Assembly (NCBI RefSeq): GCF_036240795.1 | Contig: NZ_CP108454.1 | Span: 6,446,001-6,510,000 of the forward strand | From: Streptomyces sp. NBC_01268 | Lineage (GTDB): Bacteria > Actinomycetota > Actinomycetes > Streptomycetales > Streptomycetaceae | Length of the DNA: 64,000 bases | Direction of reading: 5' to 3' | In this document: piece after piece, positions 36,933 through 46,318 of the stretch | How positions within the stretch are numbered: the first letter of the stretch is position 1 | Layout of the letters: the number at the start of each line of letters is the position of its first letter | Translations under genes and position numbers: made by a program | The notes under the pieces: generated by a model | The model's database searches: none | What the model saw: only the letters and a program-made list of their open reading frames with translations | What the model was told of the DNA's origin: nothing

Positions 36933-38062
36933 GGCAGCGGCACCTCCACCCTCATGCCCTCCCGCAGGCCCGTGCCCGAGACCTCCACCCGGCCCTGGGC
37001 GAACACCCCCAGCGTCACCGGCACCAGCCGGCCCTCCGGGGTCTCCACCGCGTAGCCGCCCTCCGCGAGGGCGAGCAGCGCCGGGACCGGGACCGCGAGC
37101 ACGTCGTCGCGGCGCTCGCTCGTGAAGTCGACCTGGACCGGGGCGCCGTCCAGCGCCCCCACGTCCGCAGGCTTCGACAGGGTCACCTCGACCGGCACCG
37201 TCGCCTCGCCCGGCGCGCCCTGCGCCTGCCGGTCCGGGCCGCCCGAGGCCACCGCCCGCGCCACCGTGCCCACCCGGGACACCTTCCCGTCCGTCTCCTT
37301 CCCGCCGGGCAGCCGTACGCGGACGGCGGCGCCCCTCCCGGCGAGCTGCTGGCGCCCGACCGGCATGTCCACGGTGACGACCCGCCGGGTGCCGGTGAGA
37401 CGGAGCAGCGGGCCCTCGGCGGGCGCGCCGACGATGCCCGGTATCTCCGTCACCCGCACCGGGCCCGGCTCCACCAGCACATCGCCCGGGGCCACCTTCC
37501 CGGTGCGCTCGCGGCCCCGGTCCTCCTGCCAGTCCCGTACCGCCTCCGCCGTGCCGGAGGTGAAGCGGGAGTCGTCGGCGAGTTCGTCCCCGTACCCGAG
37601 CGCCTTCAGGTTGCGCTTGACGACCCGCACGTCCGGGCCGTCGTCCACGCCCTCCTCCAGCGTGCGGTAGAGCGGGGTCGAGCCGTGGAACAGGGGCACG
37701 GCGACCCCGTCCACGGCGTACGCGCGCTGCCCGCGGGCGATCGTCACGCCGACGTCCGGCAGCCAGGTGACGATCCCGCCGCCCCGGGGCCCCGTGACCG
37801 TGTAGGAGCCCGCGTAGCCGAGCGTGCCGTCGATCCGCTCGCTCTGCACCAGGTCGGTGCGGACCACCGCCGCCGTGCCCGTGCGCGCCCCGGCGGCCGG
37901 GGCGGCCGGCCCGTCCGTACGGGACGACAGCACGACCCCGCCGGCCGCGACCGCGCCCAGCACCAGCACGGCGGCGCCGATCAGGAGGCCGCGGCGGCCC
38001 CGGTCGCGCGGCGGGGGCTCCTCGTGCTCCTCGTCGGCGGCGAGGGTGAGCGACTCCGTCAC
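36929..38062 (-). CDS. Efflux adaptor (HlyD/MacA-like) with peptidoglycan-binding domain
   Basis: A 377-residue membrane-anchored adaptor. One helix ([20 protein letters not shown], about 24-45) anchors it; a domain with [19 protein letters not shown] and [10 protein letters not shown] (about 130-175) is a peptidoglycan-binding fold; the later part is a barrel-sandwich hybrid with [17 protein letters not shown]. It likely links the MacB-type permease to the wall. It starts with GTG overlapping the lipoprotein stop by four bases and ends overlapping the ATPase start in the same way. Confidence 0.85.
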   Translation of the reverse strand: MTESLTLAADEEHEEPPPRDRGRRGLLIGAAVLVLGAVAAGGVVLSSRTDGPAAPAAGARTGTAAVVRTDLVQSERIDGTLGYAGSYTVTGPRGGGIVTWLPDVGVTIARGQRAYAVDGVAVPLFHGSTPLYRTLEEGVDDGPDVRVVKRNLKALGYGDELADDSRFTSGTAEAVRDWQEDRGRERTGKVAPGDVLVEPGPVRVTEIPGIVGAPAEGPLLRLTGTRRVVTVDMPVGRQQLAGRGAAVRVRLPGGKETDGKVSRVGTVARAVASGGPDRQAQGAPGEATVPVEVTLSKPADVGALDGAPVQVDFTSERRDDVLAVPVPALLALAEGGYAVETPEGRLVPVTLGVFAQGRVEVSGTGLREGMRVEVPLP

Positions 38063-38565
38063 CGGACCGACGCCCTGCACTCGGTGATCGCCGTCCGCGC
38101 CTTCGGATCGTTCGCCGCACCGCTCAGCTGCAAGGGCTTGCCCGGCTCCGGGTCCGCCACGTCCAGGCCCTTCTCCCGCAGGCAGCGGGCCAGCCGGACC
38201 GCCTTGTCCTGCGCCGTGGCGTCCGTCCCCTCCTTGCCGCCCGCGCCCAGCAGCCCCTGGCACTCGGCGAGCGCCTTCTGGGTCCGCGCGTCGCCCTTGG
38301 TGCCCGGCGGCAGCTGCACGTTCTCGTCGCCCGGGGCCGGGTCGGCCACCTCGATGCCGTGCTCGCGCATGCAGCCCGCGAAGGCCACGAGCTGGTCCTG
38401 CCGGCTGCCGCTGGGGGACGCCGACGCGGAGGCCGACGCCGACCGGGTCCCGCCGCCGCTCGCCACCCCCGGGGTGTCGCCGCCACCGCCGCCGCACCCC
38501 GTCGCCAGGGCCGCGAGGGCCGCCACCGCCAGGGCTCCGCGCCGGAGCCGTCCCGTGATCGTCAT
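38059..38565 (-). CDS. Lipoprotein with internal duplication, first gene of the efflux operon
   Basis: A 168-residue exported lipoprotein (lipobox LATGC, Cys24) with a Ser/Ala linker. The mature part holds two copies of one motif, [15 protein letters not shown] (65-79) and [15 protein letters not shown] (128-142), each followed about 30 residues later by a second cysteine in LAECQG or ITECRA. It may be a small extracellular sensor or accessory protein. GGGAG lies five bases before the ATG. It is divergent from the two-component system genes. Confidence 0.8.
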   Translation of the reverse strand: MTITGRLRRGALAVAALAALATGCGGGGGDTPGVASGGGTRSASASASASPSGSRQDQLVAFAGCMREHGIEVADPAPGDENVQLPPGTKGDARTQKALAECQGLLGAGGKEGTDATAQDKAVRLARCLREKGLDVADPEPGKPLQLSGAANDPKARTAITECRASVR

Positions 38566-38729
38566 GTGCGCTCCCATCCTCGGGCGTTCGTGGTGACAGA
38601 TGTACCGAGGGCGGGGTTGCCGGGCCGTCTCCGTACCCGCATACGGTGGCGAAACATCGCGGCGGGTATCACGAGTGCCGTACGGGCGACGGGCCGTTGT
38701 CATCGGCCACGACGAAGGGACGCGCACCC

Positions 38730-39383
38730 ATGCGGGTACTGGTGGCGGAGGACGAGCGGATGCTCGCCGAACTGGTCGCGGAGGGGCTGCGCGCCCACGG
38801 CATGGCCGTCGACGTGGCCCTCGACGGCGACGCGGCCCTGGAACGCCTCTTCGTCAACGACTACGACGTGCTCGTGCTCGACCGCGACCTTCCCGGGACC
38901 CACGGCGACGAGGTCTGCCGCGAGGTCGTCGCCTCCGAGGCCCGCACCCGGATCCTCATGCTCACCGCCGCCGGGCAGACCACCGACCTCGTCGCCGGGT
39001 TCGCGCTCGGCGCCGACGACTACCTCTCCAAGCCCTTCGAGTACCCCGAACTCGTCGCCCGGGTCCAGGCGTTGGGGCGGAGGGCCACCCGCGCCCTGCC
39101 GCCCGTGCTCGAACGGGCCGGGATCACCCTGGACACCCCGCGCCGCCAGGCCTTCCGCGACGGACGGTATCTGCGGCTCTCGCCCAAGGAGTTCGCCGTC
39201 CTGGAGGTCCTGCTCGCCGCCGAGGGAGCCGTCGTGTCCACCGAGGAACTCCTGGAACGCGCCTGGGACGAGAACGCCGACCCCTTCACCAGCGCCGTCC
39301 GCATCACCATGAGCAAGCTGCGCGCCAAGCTGGGCGAGCCCCAGCTCATCGAGACGCTGCCCGGCAGCGGCTACCGGATCTGA
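38730..39383 (+). CDS. OmpR/PhoB family response regulator
   Basis: A 217-residue regulator. The receiver domain has acidic residues at AEDE, the phosphorylated aspartate D51 (VLVLDRDLPG) and K101 (SKPFEYPEL). The C-terminal winged helix shows RLSPKEFAVLEVLL and TSAVRITMSKLRAKL. GAAGGGA nine bases before the ATG. The histidine kinase follows 11 bases after its stop; the divergent efflux operon is the obvious target. Confidence 0.93.
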   Translation: MRVLVAEDERMLAELVAEGLRAHGMAVDVALDGDAALERLFVNDYDVLVLDRDLPGTHGDEVCREVVASEARTRILMLTAAGQTTDLVAGFALGADDYLSKPFEYPELVARVQALGRRATRALPPVLERAGITLDTPRRQAFRDGRYLRLSPKEFAVLEVLLAAEGAVVSTEELLERAWDENADPFTSAVRITMSKLRAKLGEPQLIETLPGSGYRI

Positions 39384-39394
39384 AGGCCCCCCTG

Positions 39395-40510
39395 ATGCGT
39401 CTCCTCCGACCCGCGCAGCGCTCGCTGCGGCTGCGCCTCACCGCCCTCTACAGCGGCCTCTTCTCCGTCACCGGACTGCTCCTGCTCGGCCTCACCTACC
39501 TGCTCTTCCGCGAACGCCTCACCGGCACCACCGTCCTCGTGCTCCCCAAGGACGCCCCGTACGCCGACACCGCGCCCTCCCTGTCCAAGTCCCAGGTCGC
39601 CGCCCTCGCCGAGCGGCTCCGCGAGGACGCCCTGGACCAGCTCCTGATGATGTCGCTGCTCGCCCTGCTGGTCATGCTCGTCGCCTCCGTCGCGCTCGGC
39701 TGGCTCGTCGCGGGCCGCGCCCTGCGCCCGGTGCACACCATCGCCGCGACCGCCCAGCGCCTCTCCGCCGCCACCCTCCACGAGCGCATCGGCCTCACCG
39801 GACCCGACGACGAGCTCAAGAACCTCGCCGACACCTTCGACGCCCTCCTCGACCGGCTGCACGCCGCCTTCGAGGCGCAGCGCCGCTTCGTCGCCAACGC
39901 CTCCCACGAGCTGCGCACCCCGCTCGCCGTGCAGCGGGCCGCGATCCAGATCCGGCTCGGGCGCGCCCGCCCCGAGGACCTGCCCCGCATCCAGGAGGAG
40001 CTGCTCGACACCAACCGGCGCAGCGAACGGCTCATCGAGGGGCTGCTCACCCTCGCCACCACCGACCGGGGGCTGGACCGGAGGGAGCCCGCCGACCTGG
40101 CCCTGATCGCCGCCGAGGCGGTGGGGCAGAGCCGGCCCGCGATCCACACGGCCGGGCTGCGGCTCGCCCTGGACCTGCGGCCGCTGCCGGTGACCGGGGA
40201 CCCCGTCCTGCTGCACCAGCTCGTCGGCAACCTCGTGCAGAACGCGGTCCGCCACAACGTGCCCGGCGGGTCGGTCGAGGTCGCCACCGCGCCCGACGGG
40301 GTCCTCACCGTCCGCAACACCGGGCCGGTCGTGCCGCCGGGGGAGACCGAGAGCCTGCTCGAACCCTTCCGCAGGCTCTCCCGCAGCGGCGACGGCGCGG
40401 GCCTCGGGCTGTCCATCGTCCGCTCCATCGCCCAGGCGCACGGCGGCTCGGTCGGCCTCACCGCCCCCGCCGACGGCGGCCTCGTCGTCCGGGTCACGGT
40501 GCCGGTGTGA
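39395..40510 (+). CDS. Sensor histidine kinase
   Basis: A 371-residue membrane kinase. Helices at about 17-37 and 84-104 enclose a short (about 45-residue) extracellular sensor; HAMP follows (LRPVHTIAATAQRLS); the phosphorylated histidine is H171 in ANASHELRTPLA; the ATPase domain has LVGNLVQNAVRHN and GDGAGLGLSIVRSIA. It pairs with the response regulator. The short sensor suits detection of membrane-active compounds, consistent with the efflux genes opposite. Confidence 0.92.
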   Translation: MRLLRPAQRSLRLRLTALYSGLFSVTGLLLLGLTYLLFRERLTGTTVLVLPKDAPYADTAPSLSKSQVAALAERLREDALDQLLMMSLLALLVMLVASVALGWLVAGRALRPVHTIAATAQRLSAATLHERIGLTGPDDELKNLADTFDALLDRLHAAFEAQRRFVANASHELRTPLAVQRAAIQIRLGRARPEDLPRIQEELLDTNRRSERLIEGLLTLATTDRGLDRREPADLALIAAEAVGQSRPAIHTAGLRLALDLRPLPVTGDPVLLHQLVGNLVQNAVRHNVPGGSVEVATAPDGVLTVRNTGPVVPPGETESLLEPFRRLSRSGDGAGLGLSIVRSIAQAHGGSVGLTAPADGGLVVRVTVPV

Positions 40511-40525
40511 CCGGAGCCGCCGGGC

Positions 40526-40542
40526 CCCGGCCACCGGCCGGG
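40526..40542. terminator. Hairpin between histidine kinase and ABC exporter genes
   Basis: CCCGGCC and GGCCGGG form a 7-bp stem with a 3-base loop between convergent stops. Confidence 0.55.
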
Positions 40543-40566
40543 TCCCGGGGCGGGCCACGGGAGGGG

Positions 40567-42714
40567 TTACGGGACGATCTTCCCCTTCGCGGCCAGCGCC
40601 GCCGCGATGGCGGCGGCCTTGGCCGCGCCCGGACCGGGTCCGGCCCCCGGAGCGGCAGCGGCGACCGGACCGGCCGCCGGGACCACCGCCGGAGCGGCGG
40701 CCCCGCCCCCGCCCGCCCCCGGCGCGTCCGTGTACGCCGCCGCCTGCAGGGCGAACAGGCGCGCGTACGAGCCGCCGAGCCGCATCAGCTCCTCGTGGGT
40801 GCCCTGCTCGGTGGCCCGGCCGTCCTCGATGAGGACGATCAGGTCCGCCCGCCGCACCGTCGAGAAGCGGTGCGAGATGTAGACCGTCGTGCGGCCCGCC
40901 GCCAGCTCGCGCAGCCGGGAGAACAGCTCGTGCTCCGCCTCCGCGTCCAGCGCCGACGTCGGCTCGTCCAGGACGAGCAGCGCCCCGCGCCGCATGAACG
41001 CCCGGGCCAGCGCCACCTTCTGCCACTCCCCGCCGGACAGCTCCACCCCGGTGTCGAACCACTTGCCGAGCGCCGTCCCGTACCCCTGCGGCAGCCGTGC
41101 GACGAGGCCGGCGGCCCCGGCGCGCCCCGCCGCCTCCGCGATCCGCTCGCCGTCCTCCAGGCCGGGCAGGTCGCCGAGCCCGATGTTCTCCGCGACCGTG
41201 GCCTGGTAGGTGACGAAGTCCTGGAACATGGCGGCGACCTGGCGCCGCAGCGCCTCCGGGTCCAGCTCGCGGATGTCGGTGCCGTCCAGCAGGATGCGGC
41301 CGGAGTCGGGCTCGTACAGCCGGCAGAGCAGCTTGATCAGGGTGGACTTGCCGGCCCCGTTGCGGCCCACGACGGCGAGCGTGGCCCCGGCCGGGATGTC
41401 CAGGCAGACGTCGTCGAGGGCGGGCCGGTCCGCGCCCGGGTAGCGGAACGTGACGTGCTCCAGGACGAGATGGCCGCGCACCGGGCCTGCCAGCGGTCGG
41501 CCGCCCTCGGAGCCGGTGCGGACGGCGAGGAGTTCGTACAGCTTCCGCAGGTACAGATGGTGCTCGTACATGCCGGAGGCGCCGCCGAACACGCCCTGGA
41601 CGGCGGTCGCGACGGCGGTCGCCGCCGAGGTGTACAGGATGAGGTCGCCCAGGCTCAGCCGCCCGCGCACCGCCTGCACCGCCACGTACAGATACGTCAG
41701 CGAACCCGCCAGCGTCGTCAGCAACGACCACGCGTTGCCGACGAGATGACGTGCCGTCACCACACCGCGCAGGCCCCGGTAGGCCGCCGCTCCGAGCAGC
41801 CGGAAGCGCTCCGTCAGGAACGGCGCCAGACCGAAGACCTTGATCTCCTTCGCGTACGCGTCGGTCGACACCAGCCGCGACAGGTACTCCATCCGGCGCC
41901 GGATCGGCGAGGACCACAGCGTCACCTGGAAGCCGCGCATCCCGTAGCGCGCGTCGGAGACGAACGCCGGGACGGGCGCGAGCAGCGCCACCACCGCGAC
42001 CAGCGGCCCGAGCCCGAACAGCAGGCCCACCATGCTCGCGAAGGTCACCGCGTGCTGGAGCAGCGTGAACGCCCCGCCGATCATCATCACCGGCCGGGTC
42101 GACGCCTCCTGCTGGGCCTGCCGCAGCAGGTCGTACGAGGCGGAGTCCTCGAAGAACGACAGCGGCAGCCGGCCCGCGTGCTCCATCACCCGCACCTGCA
42201 CGCTCTGCGTCGCCCGCTCCTGGAGCAGCTGCTGGGCGATGCTCCGCACCGCCGTCGCCAGCGCGCTCAGCGCGAACACCCCGCACTGCACGGCCGCCAG
42301 CGCCACCAGGGCCGTCACCGTCGTCGTCGCCGGCGGATGCCAGACGAAGCCCGGCAGGTCCACGGCGAGCGCCACGCGGTCGGGGTTCCCCGAACCGTGC
42401 AGCGCGGCACCCCGCACCACCGTGTCGACGAGCAGCCGGGCCGTCATCGCGACCGCCGCCGGGACCAGACCGACCAGGACCGTCGACAGCGCGAGCGCCA
42501 CCGTGAGACCGGGGCTCGCCGCCCACACCAGGGCCAGCACCCGGCCGAGCCCCGCCACCGTACGGGCCGCGCCGCGCCCCGCACCCCGCACCGCGGCCAC
42601 CGGACCGCGCCGTCCGGCCCCCTCCGGGCCCGGGGCGGGGAAGTCGACGGGGCCGGTCAGGCCGCTGCCGCCGCTGCTCGCCGCATCCCGGGCCGTGAAC
42701 ACCATCTGCCGCAT
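40567..42714 (-). CDS. ABC exporter, fused membrane and ATPase domains
   Basis: A 715-residue half-size exporter. A basic N-terminal extension is followed by a six-helix domain (about 60-360) and a nucleotide-binding domain with Walker A VVGRNGAGKST, signature VELSGGEWQKVALARAF and Walker B LLVLDEPTSALD. The C-terminal 50 residues are an unusual Ala/Gly/Pro run ending AKGKIVP. It has no peptidase domain. Similar exporters move peptides in lantibiotic-type clusters. GGGAGGAG seven bases before the ATG is a strong site. It is divergent from the S9 peptidase, 53 bases apart. Confidence 0.9.
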   Translation of the reverse strand: MRQMVFTARDAASSGGSGLTGPVDFPAPGPEGAGRRGPVAAVRGAGRGAARTVAGLGRVLALVWAASPGLTVALALSTVLVGLVPAAVAMTARLLVDTVVRGAALHGSGNPDRVALAVDLPGFVWHPPATTTVTALVALAAVQCGVFALSALATAVRSIAQQLLQERATQSVQVRVMEHAGRLPLSFFEDSASYDLLRQAQQEASTRPVMMIGGAFTLLQHAVTFASMVGLLFGLGPLVAVVALLAPVPAFVSDARYGMRGFQVTLWSSPIRRRMEYLSRLVSTDAYAKEIKVFGLAPFLTERFRLLGAAAYRGLRGVVTARHLVGNAWSLLTTLAGSLTYLYVAVQAVRGRLSLGDLILYTSAATAVATAVQGVFGGASGMYEHHLYLRKLYELLAVRTGSEGGRPLAGPVRGHLVLEHVTFRYPGADRPALDDVCLDIPAGATLAVVGRNGAGKSTLIKLLCRLYEPDSGRILLDGTDIRELDPEALRRQVAAMFQDFVTYQATVAENIGLGDLPGLEDGERIAEAAGRAGAAGLVARLPQGYGTALGKWFDTGVELSGGEWQKVALARAFMRRGALLVLDEPTSALDAEAEHELFSRLRELAAGRTTVYISHRFSTVRRADLIVLIEDGRATEQGTHEELMRLGGSYARLFALQAAAYTDAPGAGGGGAAAPAVVPAAGPVAAAAPGAGPGPGAAKAAAIAAALAAKGKIVP

Positions 42715-42767
42715 CAGCACTCCTCCCGCTCGCCCGCCGCATGGCCCCACACGACAGGACGTGCTCC

Positions 42768-44627
42768 ATGACGACCGCCCCGCCCCTGATCCCGCGCTCG
42801 GTGCTCTTCGGCAACCCGCACCGCATGAGCCCGGCCCTCTCCCCGGACGGCGAACGCCTCGCCTTCCTCGCGCCCGCCGCCTCCGGAGTCCTCAACGTCC
42901 ACGCCGGGCCCTGGCGCACCCGCGCCTTCCGCCCCGTCACCGCCGACGCGGGACGCGGCGTCCGCGCCTTCGCCTGGTCCGCCGACGGGCGGCACATCCT
43001 GTACGTCCAGGACCGCGACGGCGACGAGAACACCCACCTGTACGCCGTGGACCCCGCCGAGGGACCCGGCTCGGCCCGCGACCTCACCCCCTACGAGGGC
43101 GTCCAGGCCAGGATCGTCTCCCTCGACCCGCGCCGCCCCGACCGGCTGCTCGTCGGGCTCAACCTGCGCGACCCGGCCGTCCACGACGCCTACCGGCTCG
43201 ACCCGGCCACCGGCACCCTCGAACTCGCTGCCGTCGACGAGGGGTTCACCCGCTGGATCGCCGACGACCGGCTGCGGGTGCGCGGCGCGCTGCGCCCGCA
43301 CCCGGACGGCTCCGTGAGCCTGCTCGTACGGGACGCGGAGACGGCGCCATGGCGCGAACTGCACCGCGCCGGACCCGAAGACGCGCCGGCGCTCCGCCCG
43401 TTCGGCTTCACCACCGGCGGCCGGACCCTGCTGGTCCTCTCCTCCGCGGACTCCGACACCGCCCGGCTGCTGCGCCTCGACACGACGACCGGCGCGGCGA
43501 ACGCGGTCTACGCGGACCCCGGGTACGACGTGGAGGGCGTCGGCGCCCACCCGGGCACCGGGGAACCGCAGTTCGTCCTCGTCCGGCGCGCCCGCAACGA
43601 CCTCGAACTCCTCGACCCGGCCCTCGCCGAGGACTTCGCCGCGCTGCGGGCCGCCGCCCCCGGCGACGTGAGCGTGCTGGGCCGCGACCGCGCCGACCGG
43701 CACTGGCTGGTCCAGCACAACACCGACGACGCGCCCGCCGGCTACCGGGTGCTGCACCGGGCCGCGGCGGGCCGGCCGGCCCGCGTCGAGTACCTGTTCA
43801 GCCACCTCCCGGCGCTGGAGGGACAGCCGCTCGCCCACGTCGAACCCTTCTCCTTCACCGCCCGCGACGGGCTGCGCGTCCACGGCTACCTCACCTTCCC
43901 GCCCGGCACGGACCGCCGACGACTGCCGACCGTCCTCGTGGTCCACGGCGGACCCTGGACCCGCGACCAGTGGGGCTTCCGCGCCGAGACCCAGTGGCTC
44001 GCCAACCGCGGATACCTCTGCCTCCAGGTCGACTTCCGCGGCTCCACCGGCTACGGCAAGGAGTTCACCCGCGCCGGCGACCGGGAGTGGGGCGGCCGGA
44101 TGCAGGACGACCTCCAGGACGCCGTCCGCCACGCCGTCGCCCTCGGCCACACCGACCCGGACCGGGTAGCGATCTACGGCGGTTCCTACGGCGGGTACGC
44201 GGCGCTCGCCGGAGCCGCCTTCACCCCCGGCGACTACCGCTGCGCCGTCGCCGTCGCCGCACCCTCCTCGCTGCTCACCTTCATCGGGTCCGTGCCCGCG
44301 ACCTGGGGGCCGATGGCGGCGATGCTGCGCCGCAGGGTCGGCTCGCCGGAGGACGACGCGGAGTTCCTGCGCGCCCGCTCGCCGCTGTTCGCCGCCGACC
44401 GCATCCGCGTCCCGCTGCTCATCGGCCAGGGCGCGCGGGACCCGCGGGTGCGGCGCGAGGAGTCCGAGCAGCTGGTCGCCGCGCTGCGGAGCGGCGGCGT
44501 TCCCCATGAGTACCTGCTCTTTCCCGACGAGGGGCACGGCTTCGTCCGGCCCCGCAACCGACTGACGTTCTACGCGGCCGCCGAGCGCTTCCTCGCGGAA
44601 CACCTCGGCGGCCGGTACGAGGCGTGA
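42768..44627 (+). CDS. S9 family (prolyl oligopeptidase-like) peptidase
   Basis: A 619-residue serine peptidase of the prolyl oligopeptidase/acylaminoacyl-peptidase family. A beta-propeller (about 20-350) gates a C-terminal alpha/beta-hydrolase with S473 in [11 protein letters not shown]558 in GQGARDPR and H590 in PDEGHGF. No signal peptide is visible, so it is cytoplasmic. Such enzymes cleave short peptides, often after proline; the nearby repeat peptide is rich in Asp-Pro. The ATG at 42768 is preferred over 42741, although neither has a strong ribosome site. Confidence 0.9.
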   Translation: MTTAPPLIPRSVLFGNPHRMSPALSPDGERLAFLAPAASGVLNVHAGPWRTRAFRPVTADAGRGVRAFAWSADGRHILYVQDRDGDENTHLYAVDPAEGPGSARDLTPYEGVQARIVSLDPRRPDRLLVGLNLRDPAVHDAYRLDPATGTLELAAVDEGFTRWIADDRLRVRGALRPHPDGSVSLLVRDAETAPWRELHRAGPEDAPALRPFGFTTGGRTLLVLSSADSDTARLLRLDTTTGAANAVYADPGYDVEGVGAHPGTGEPQFVLVRRARNDLELLDPALAEDFAALRAAAPGDVSVLGRDRADRHWLVQHNTDDAPAGYRVLHRAAAGRPARVEYLFSHLPALEGQPLAHVEPFSFTARDGLRVHGYLTFPPGTDRRRLPTVLVVHGGPWTRDQWGFRAETQWLANRGYLCLQVDFRGSTGYGKEFTRAGDREWGGRMQDDLQDAVRHAVALGHTDPDRVAIYGGSYGGYAALAGAAFTPGDYRCAVAVAAPSSLLTFIGSVPATWGPMAAMLRRRVGSPEDDAEFLRARSPLFAADRIRVPLLIGQGARDPRVRREESEQLVAALRSGGVPHEYLLFPDEGHGFVRPRNRLTFYAAAERFLAEHLGGRYEA

Positions 44628-44633
44628 GGGGGC

Positions 44634-44664
44634 GGTCCGGACCGGGCCCCGCCCGGTCCGGACC
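44634..44664. terminator. Bidirectional hairpin between S9 peptidase and JmjC genes
   Basis: A perfect 14-bp inverted repeat (44634-44647 with 44651-44664) with a three-base CCC loop lies between the two convergent stops. Confidence 0.85.
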
Positions 44665-44670
44665 GGGCCC

Positions 44671-45900
44671 TCACGCCAGGGTCAGCAGGCCCTCCTGGAG
44701 CAGCCGGCGCACCAGCACCAGGCGGCCCTCCACGTCCAGCCGGCCGGTCACGTCACGGGCCGTGAACGGGGCCCGCGCGTCGAGCACGTACCGCAGCTCG
44801 GGCTCGATCCGGGCCGGCAGCCGCACGACCTTGCCGTGGAACTCCAGCTGGAGGCCCGTGTCCTCCGGCCGCAGCGACCACAGCAGCTCGGCCCTGCGCC
44901 GCACCAGGGTGTCCGGGCCGAGCGTGCGCAGCCCCTCCAGGTCGAGCAGATGCCCGTCCAGGACCGGGCGGCGGCCCACCAGGGCCCGGCTCGCCGCCCG
45001 CTCGACGAGCTCCGCCGGGTCGACCGCCCCGGCGACCGAGCCGAGCAGCTCCGCGAGGGTCGCGGCGGCCCCGGCCCGCAGCTCCGGGTCGAGCGCGAAC
45101 CCGGGAGGCAGGGCGCCCCGGTAGCGCGGGTCGCCCTCGATCGCCCGGTCCAGGGCGTCCTTGAGCACCGTCGACCAGAGCACCGGCAGCACGCCGAGCG
45201 TGATGTGCAGCGAGGCCTCGTCGTTGGACGTGGCGTCGTGCACGGTGCCGCGCGGCATGTACATCAGGTCGCCGGGCCGCAGGTCGAACTCGCGGACCGG
45301 GGCGCCGGGACCGTCCTTGGGCCTGCGGTACGGCTGGTTGGCCAGCGGCAGCTCGTCGGGCGAGTCGTACAGCCGCCAGTGCTTCGACCCCCACACCTGG
45401 AGCACGAACACGTCGTGGGTGTCGTAGTGGCTGGTGAGGCCCTGGGCGCCGGCCGGGGTCAGATAGGCGTTCGCCTGGAACCCGGCGCTGAACTCGCCCG
45501 ACAGTGTGCGGCACAGTCGGCCGAGCGGCTCCCAGCGCTCGTGCAGGAACTTGAAGACGACGGTCGAACCGCGCCGGTAGAGGTCGTAGAGGACTTCGAG
45601 CCCATTGCTCGGCCCGCCGGGCCCCGACGCGGCCATTTCGACGAGCGGAATCTCCTGCCCGTTCACCACGACCTTGAGTTCGGAGGAACGGACACTGGAA
45701 GTGGAAAGAATGTGGTCGACATCGCGGAAACTCAGCGAGGCCGCGAAATGGTCGGGATTCTCCCGGTGCACGACGAGGGGTTTCTTCTCCCAGTACGCGT
45801 GCTTGAACTCGTCAGGGGTCACGGGGGACAGGAGGCTGCTGAGGCCGAGCGAAGGCTGCGCCTGGGGCGCAGCCTTCCACCCGCCGTGGGTCACGGCCAT
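44671..45900 (-). CDS. JmjC/Cupin_4 domain iron(II)/2-oxoglutarate oxygenase
   Basis: A 409-residue protein of the ribosomal-oxygenase (ROXA/NO66-like) Cupin_4 group. The iron site is H158-x-D160 in TSHYDTHDVFVLQVWG and H221 in PRGTVHDATSN; K173 in GSKHWRLYD is the probable 2-oxoglutarate contact. The C-terminal 150 residues form the helical and winged-helix domains of this family. Known relatives hydroxylate Arg or His side chains in ribosomal proteins. Here the start lies only 4 bp after the stop of a 48-residue repeat-peptide gene and lacks its own ribosome site, implying coupling. I infer that it modifies that peptide. Confidence 0.88.
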   Translation of the reverse strand: MAVTHGGWKAAPQAQPSLGLSSLLSPVTPDEFKHAYWEKKPLVVHRENPDHFAASLSFRDVDHILSTSSVRSSELKVVVNGQEIPLVEMAASGPGGPSNGLEVLYDLYRRGSTVVFKFLHERWEPLGRLCRTLSGEFSAGFQANAYLTPAGAQGLTSHYDTHDVFVLQVWGSKHWRLYDSPDELPLANQPYRRPKDGPGAPVREFDLRPGDLMYMPRGTVHDATSNDEASLHITLGVLPVLWSTVLKDALDRAIEGDPRYRGALPPGFALDPELRAGAAATLAELLGSVAGAVDPAELVERAASRALVGRRPVLDGHLLDLEGLRTLGPDTLVRRRAELLWSLRPEDTGLQLEFHGKVVRLPARIEPELRYVLDARAPFTARDVTGRLDVEGRLVLVRRLLQEGLLTLA

Positions 45901-45904
45901 GCGG

Positions 45905-46051
45905 TCAGATCACCGGGTCCGACGGGTCGTTGTCGGCGATCACGAAGACCGGGTCGGTCGGGTCGTTGTCCGAGATCACGAAATCGGGCGTCGCGATCGG
46001 GGACGGCGAGACCTCGATCTCGTCCGGCCGCAACGAATTGCGCTCTTCCAT
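45905..46051 (-). CDS. 48-residue putative precursor peptide with two tandem 12-residue repeats
   Basis: Read directly from the minus strand: a leader-like start (MEERNSLRPDEIEVS, then PSPIATPD) followed by FVISDNDPTDPV (residues 24-35) and FVIADNDPSDPV (36-47) and a final Ile. Ten of twelve positions in the repeats are identical. GGGAGGG lies just before the ATG, and a TTGACA/GAGTAT promoter about 60-90 bases upstream. The stop is 4 bp before the JmjC gene. The size, leader, repeated core and neighbours fit a ribosomally synthesised, modified peptide. Asp, Asn and Pro are the plausible hydroxylation sites. I do not know a described relative. The alternative is a small uncharacterised protein. 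Confidence 0.8.
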   Translation of the reverse strand: MEERNSLRPDEIEVSPSPIATPDFVISDNDPTDPVFVIADNDPSDPVI

Positions 46052-46109
46052 GTTCCCTCCCGTTTCCTGGTGTTTCAGGAACTCCGTACTGCTGTGCGGA
46101 GCGGCACCG

Positions 46110-46139
46110 ATACTCGTCAGCGCCGCAGAGGGATGTCAA
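46110..46139 (-). promoter_or_regulatory. Predicted promoter of the precursor-JmjC operon
   Basis: On the minus strand TTGACA (46139-46134) is followed after 18 bases by GAGTAT (46115-46110). The predicted start near 46103 leaves a leader of about 50 bases before the peptide gene. Confidence 0.45.
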
Positions 46140-46318
46140 CGCTTCAAGGTTCCCTGTCCAATTACCTTCGCGGGGGTTTCGGAGGGGCCGGTCCGTCAGG
46201 AGTTCCACGACATTCTTGACAGGGTTGCCCGGGAGCGGAGACATCGCTGAAACGTGCCGTGGTCTACACCGATAGGCGGGAGTCGGACGGGACGCTCCGA
46301 CGCGAGGGGGGAGGATCG

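Noticed and set aside
40507..42771. A 754-codon plus-strand frame opposite the ABC exporter
   Set aside because: Composition is Arg/His/Gln-rich shadow sequence; the minus-strand exporter has all family motifs.
44671..46051. Reading the repeat peptide as a graspetide (microviridin-like) precursor because of its acidic repeats
   Set aside because: No ATP-grasp ligase is present nearby; the only adjacent modifying enzyme is a JmjC oxygenase.
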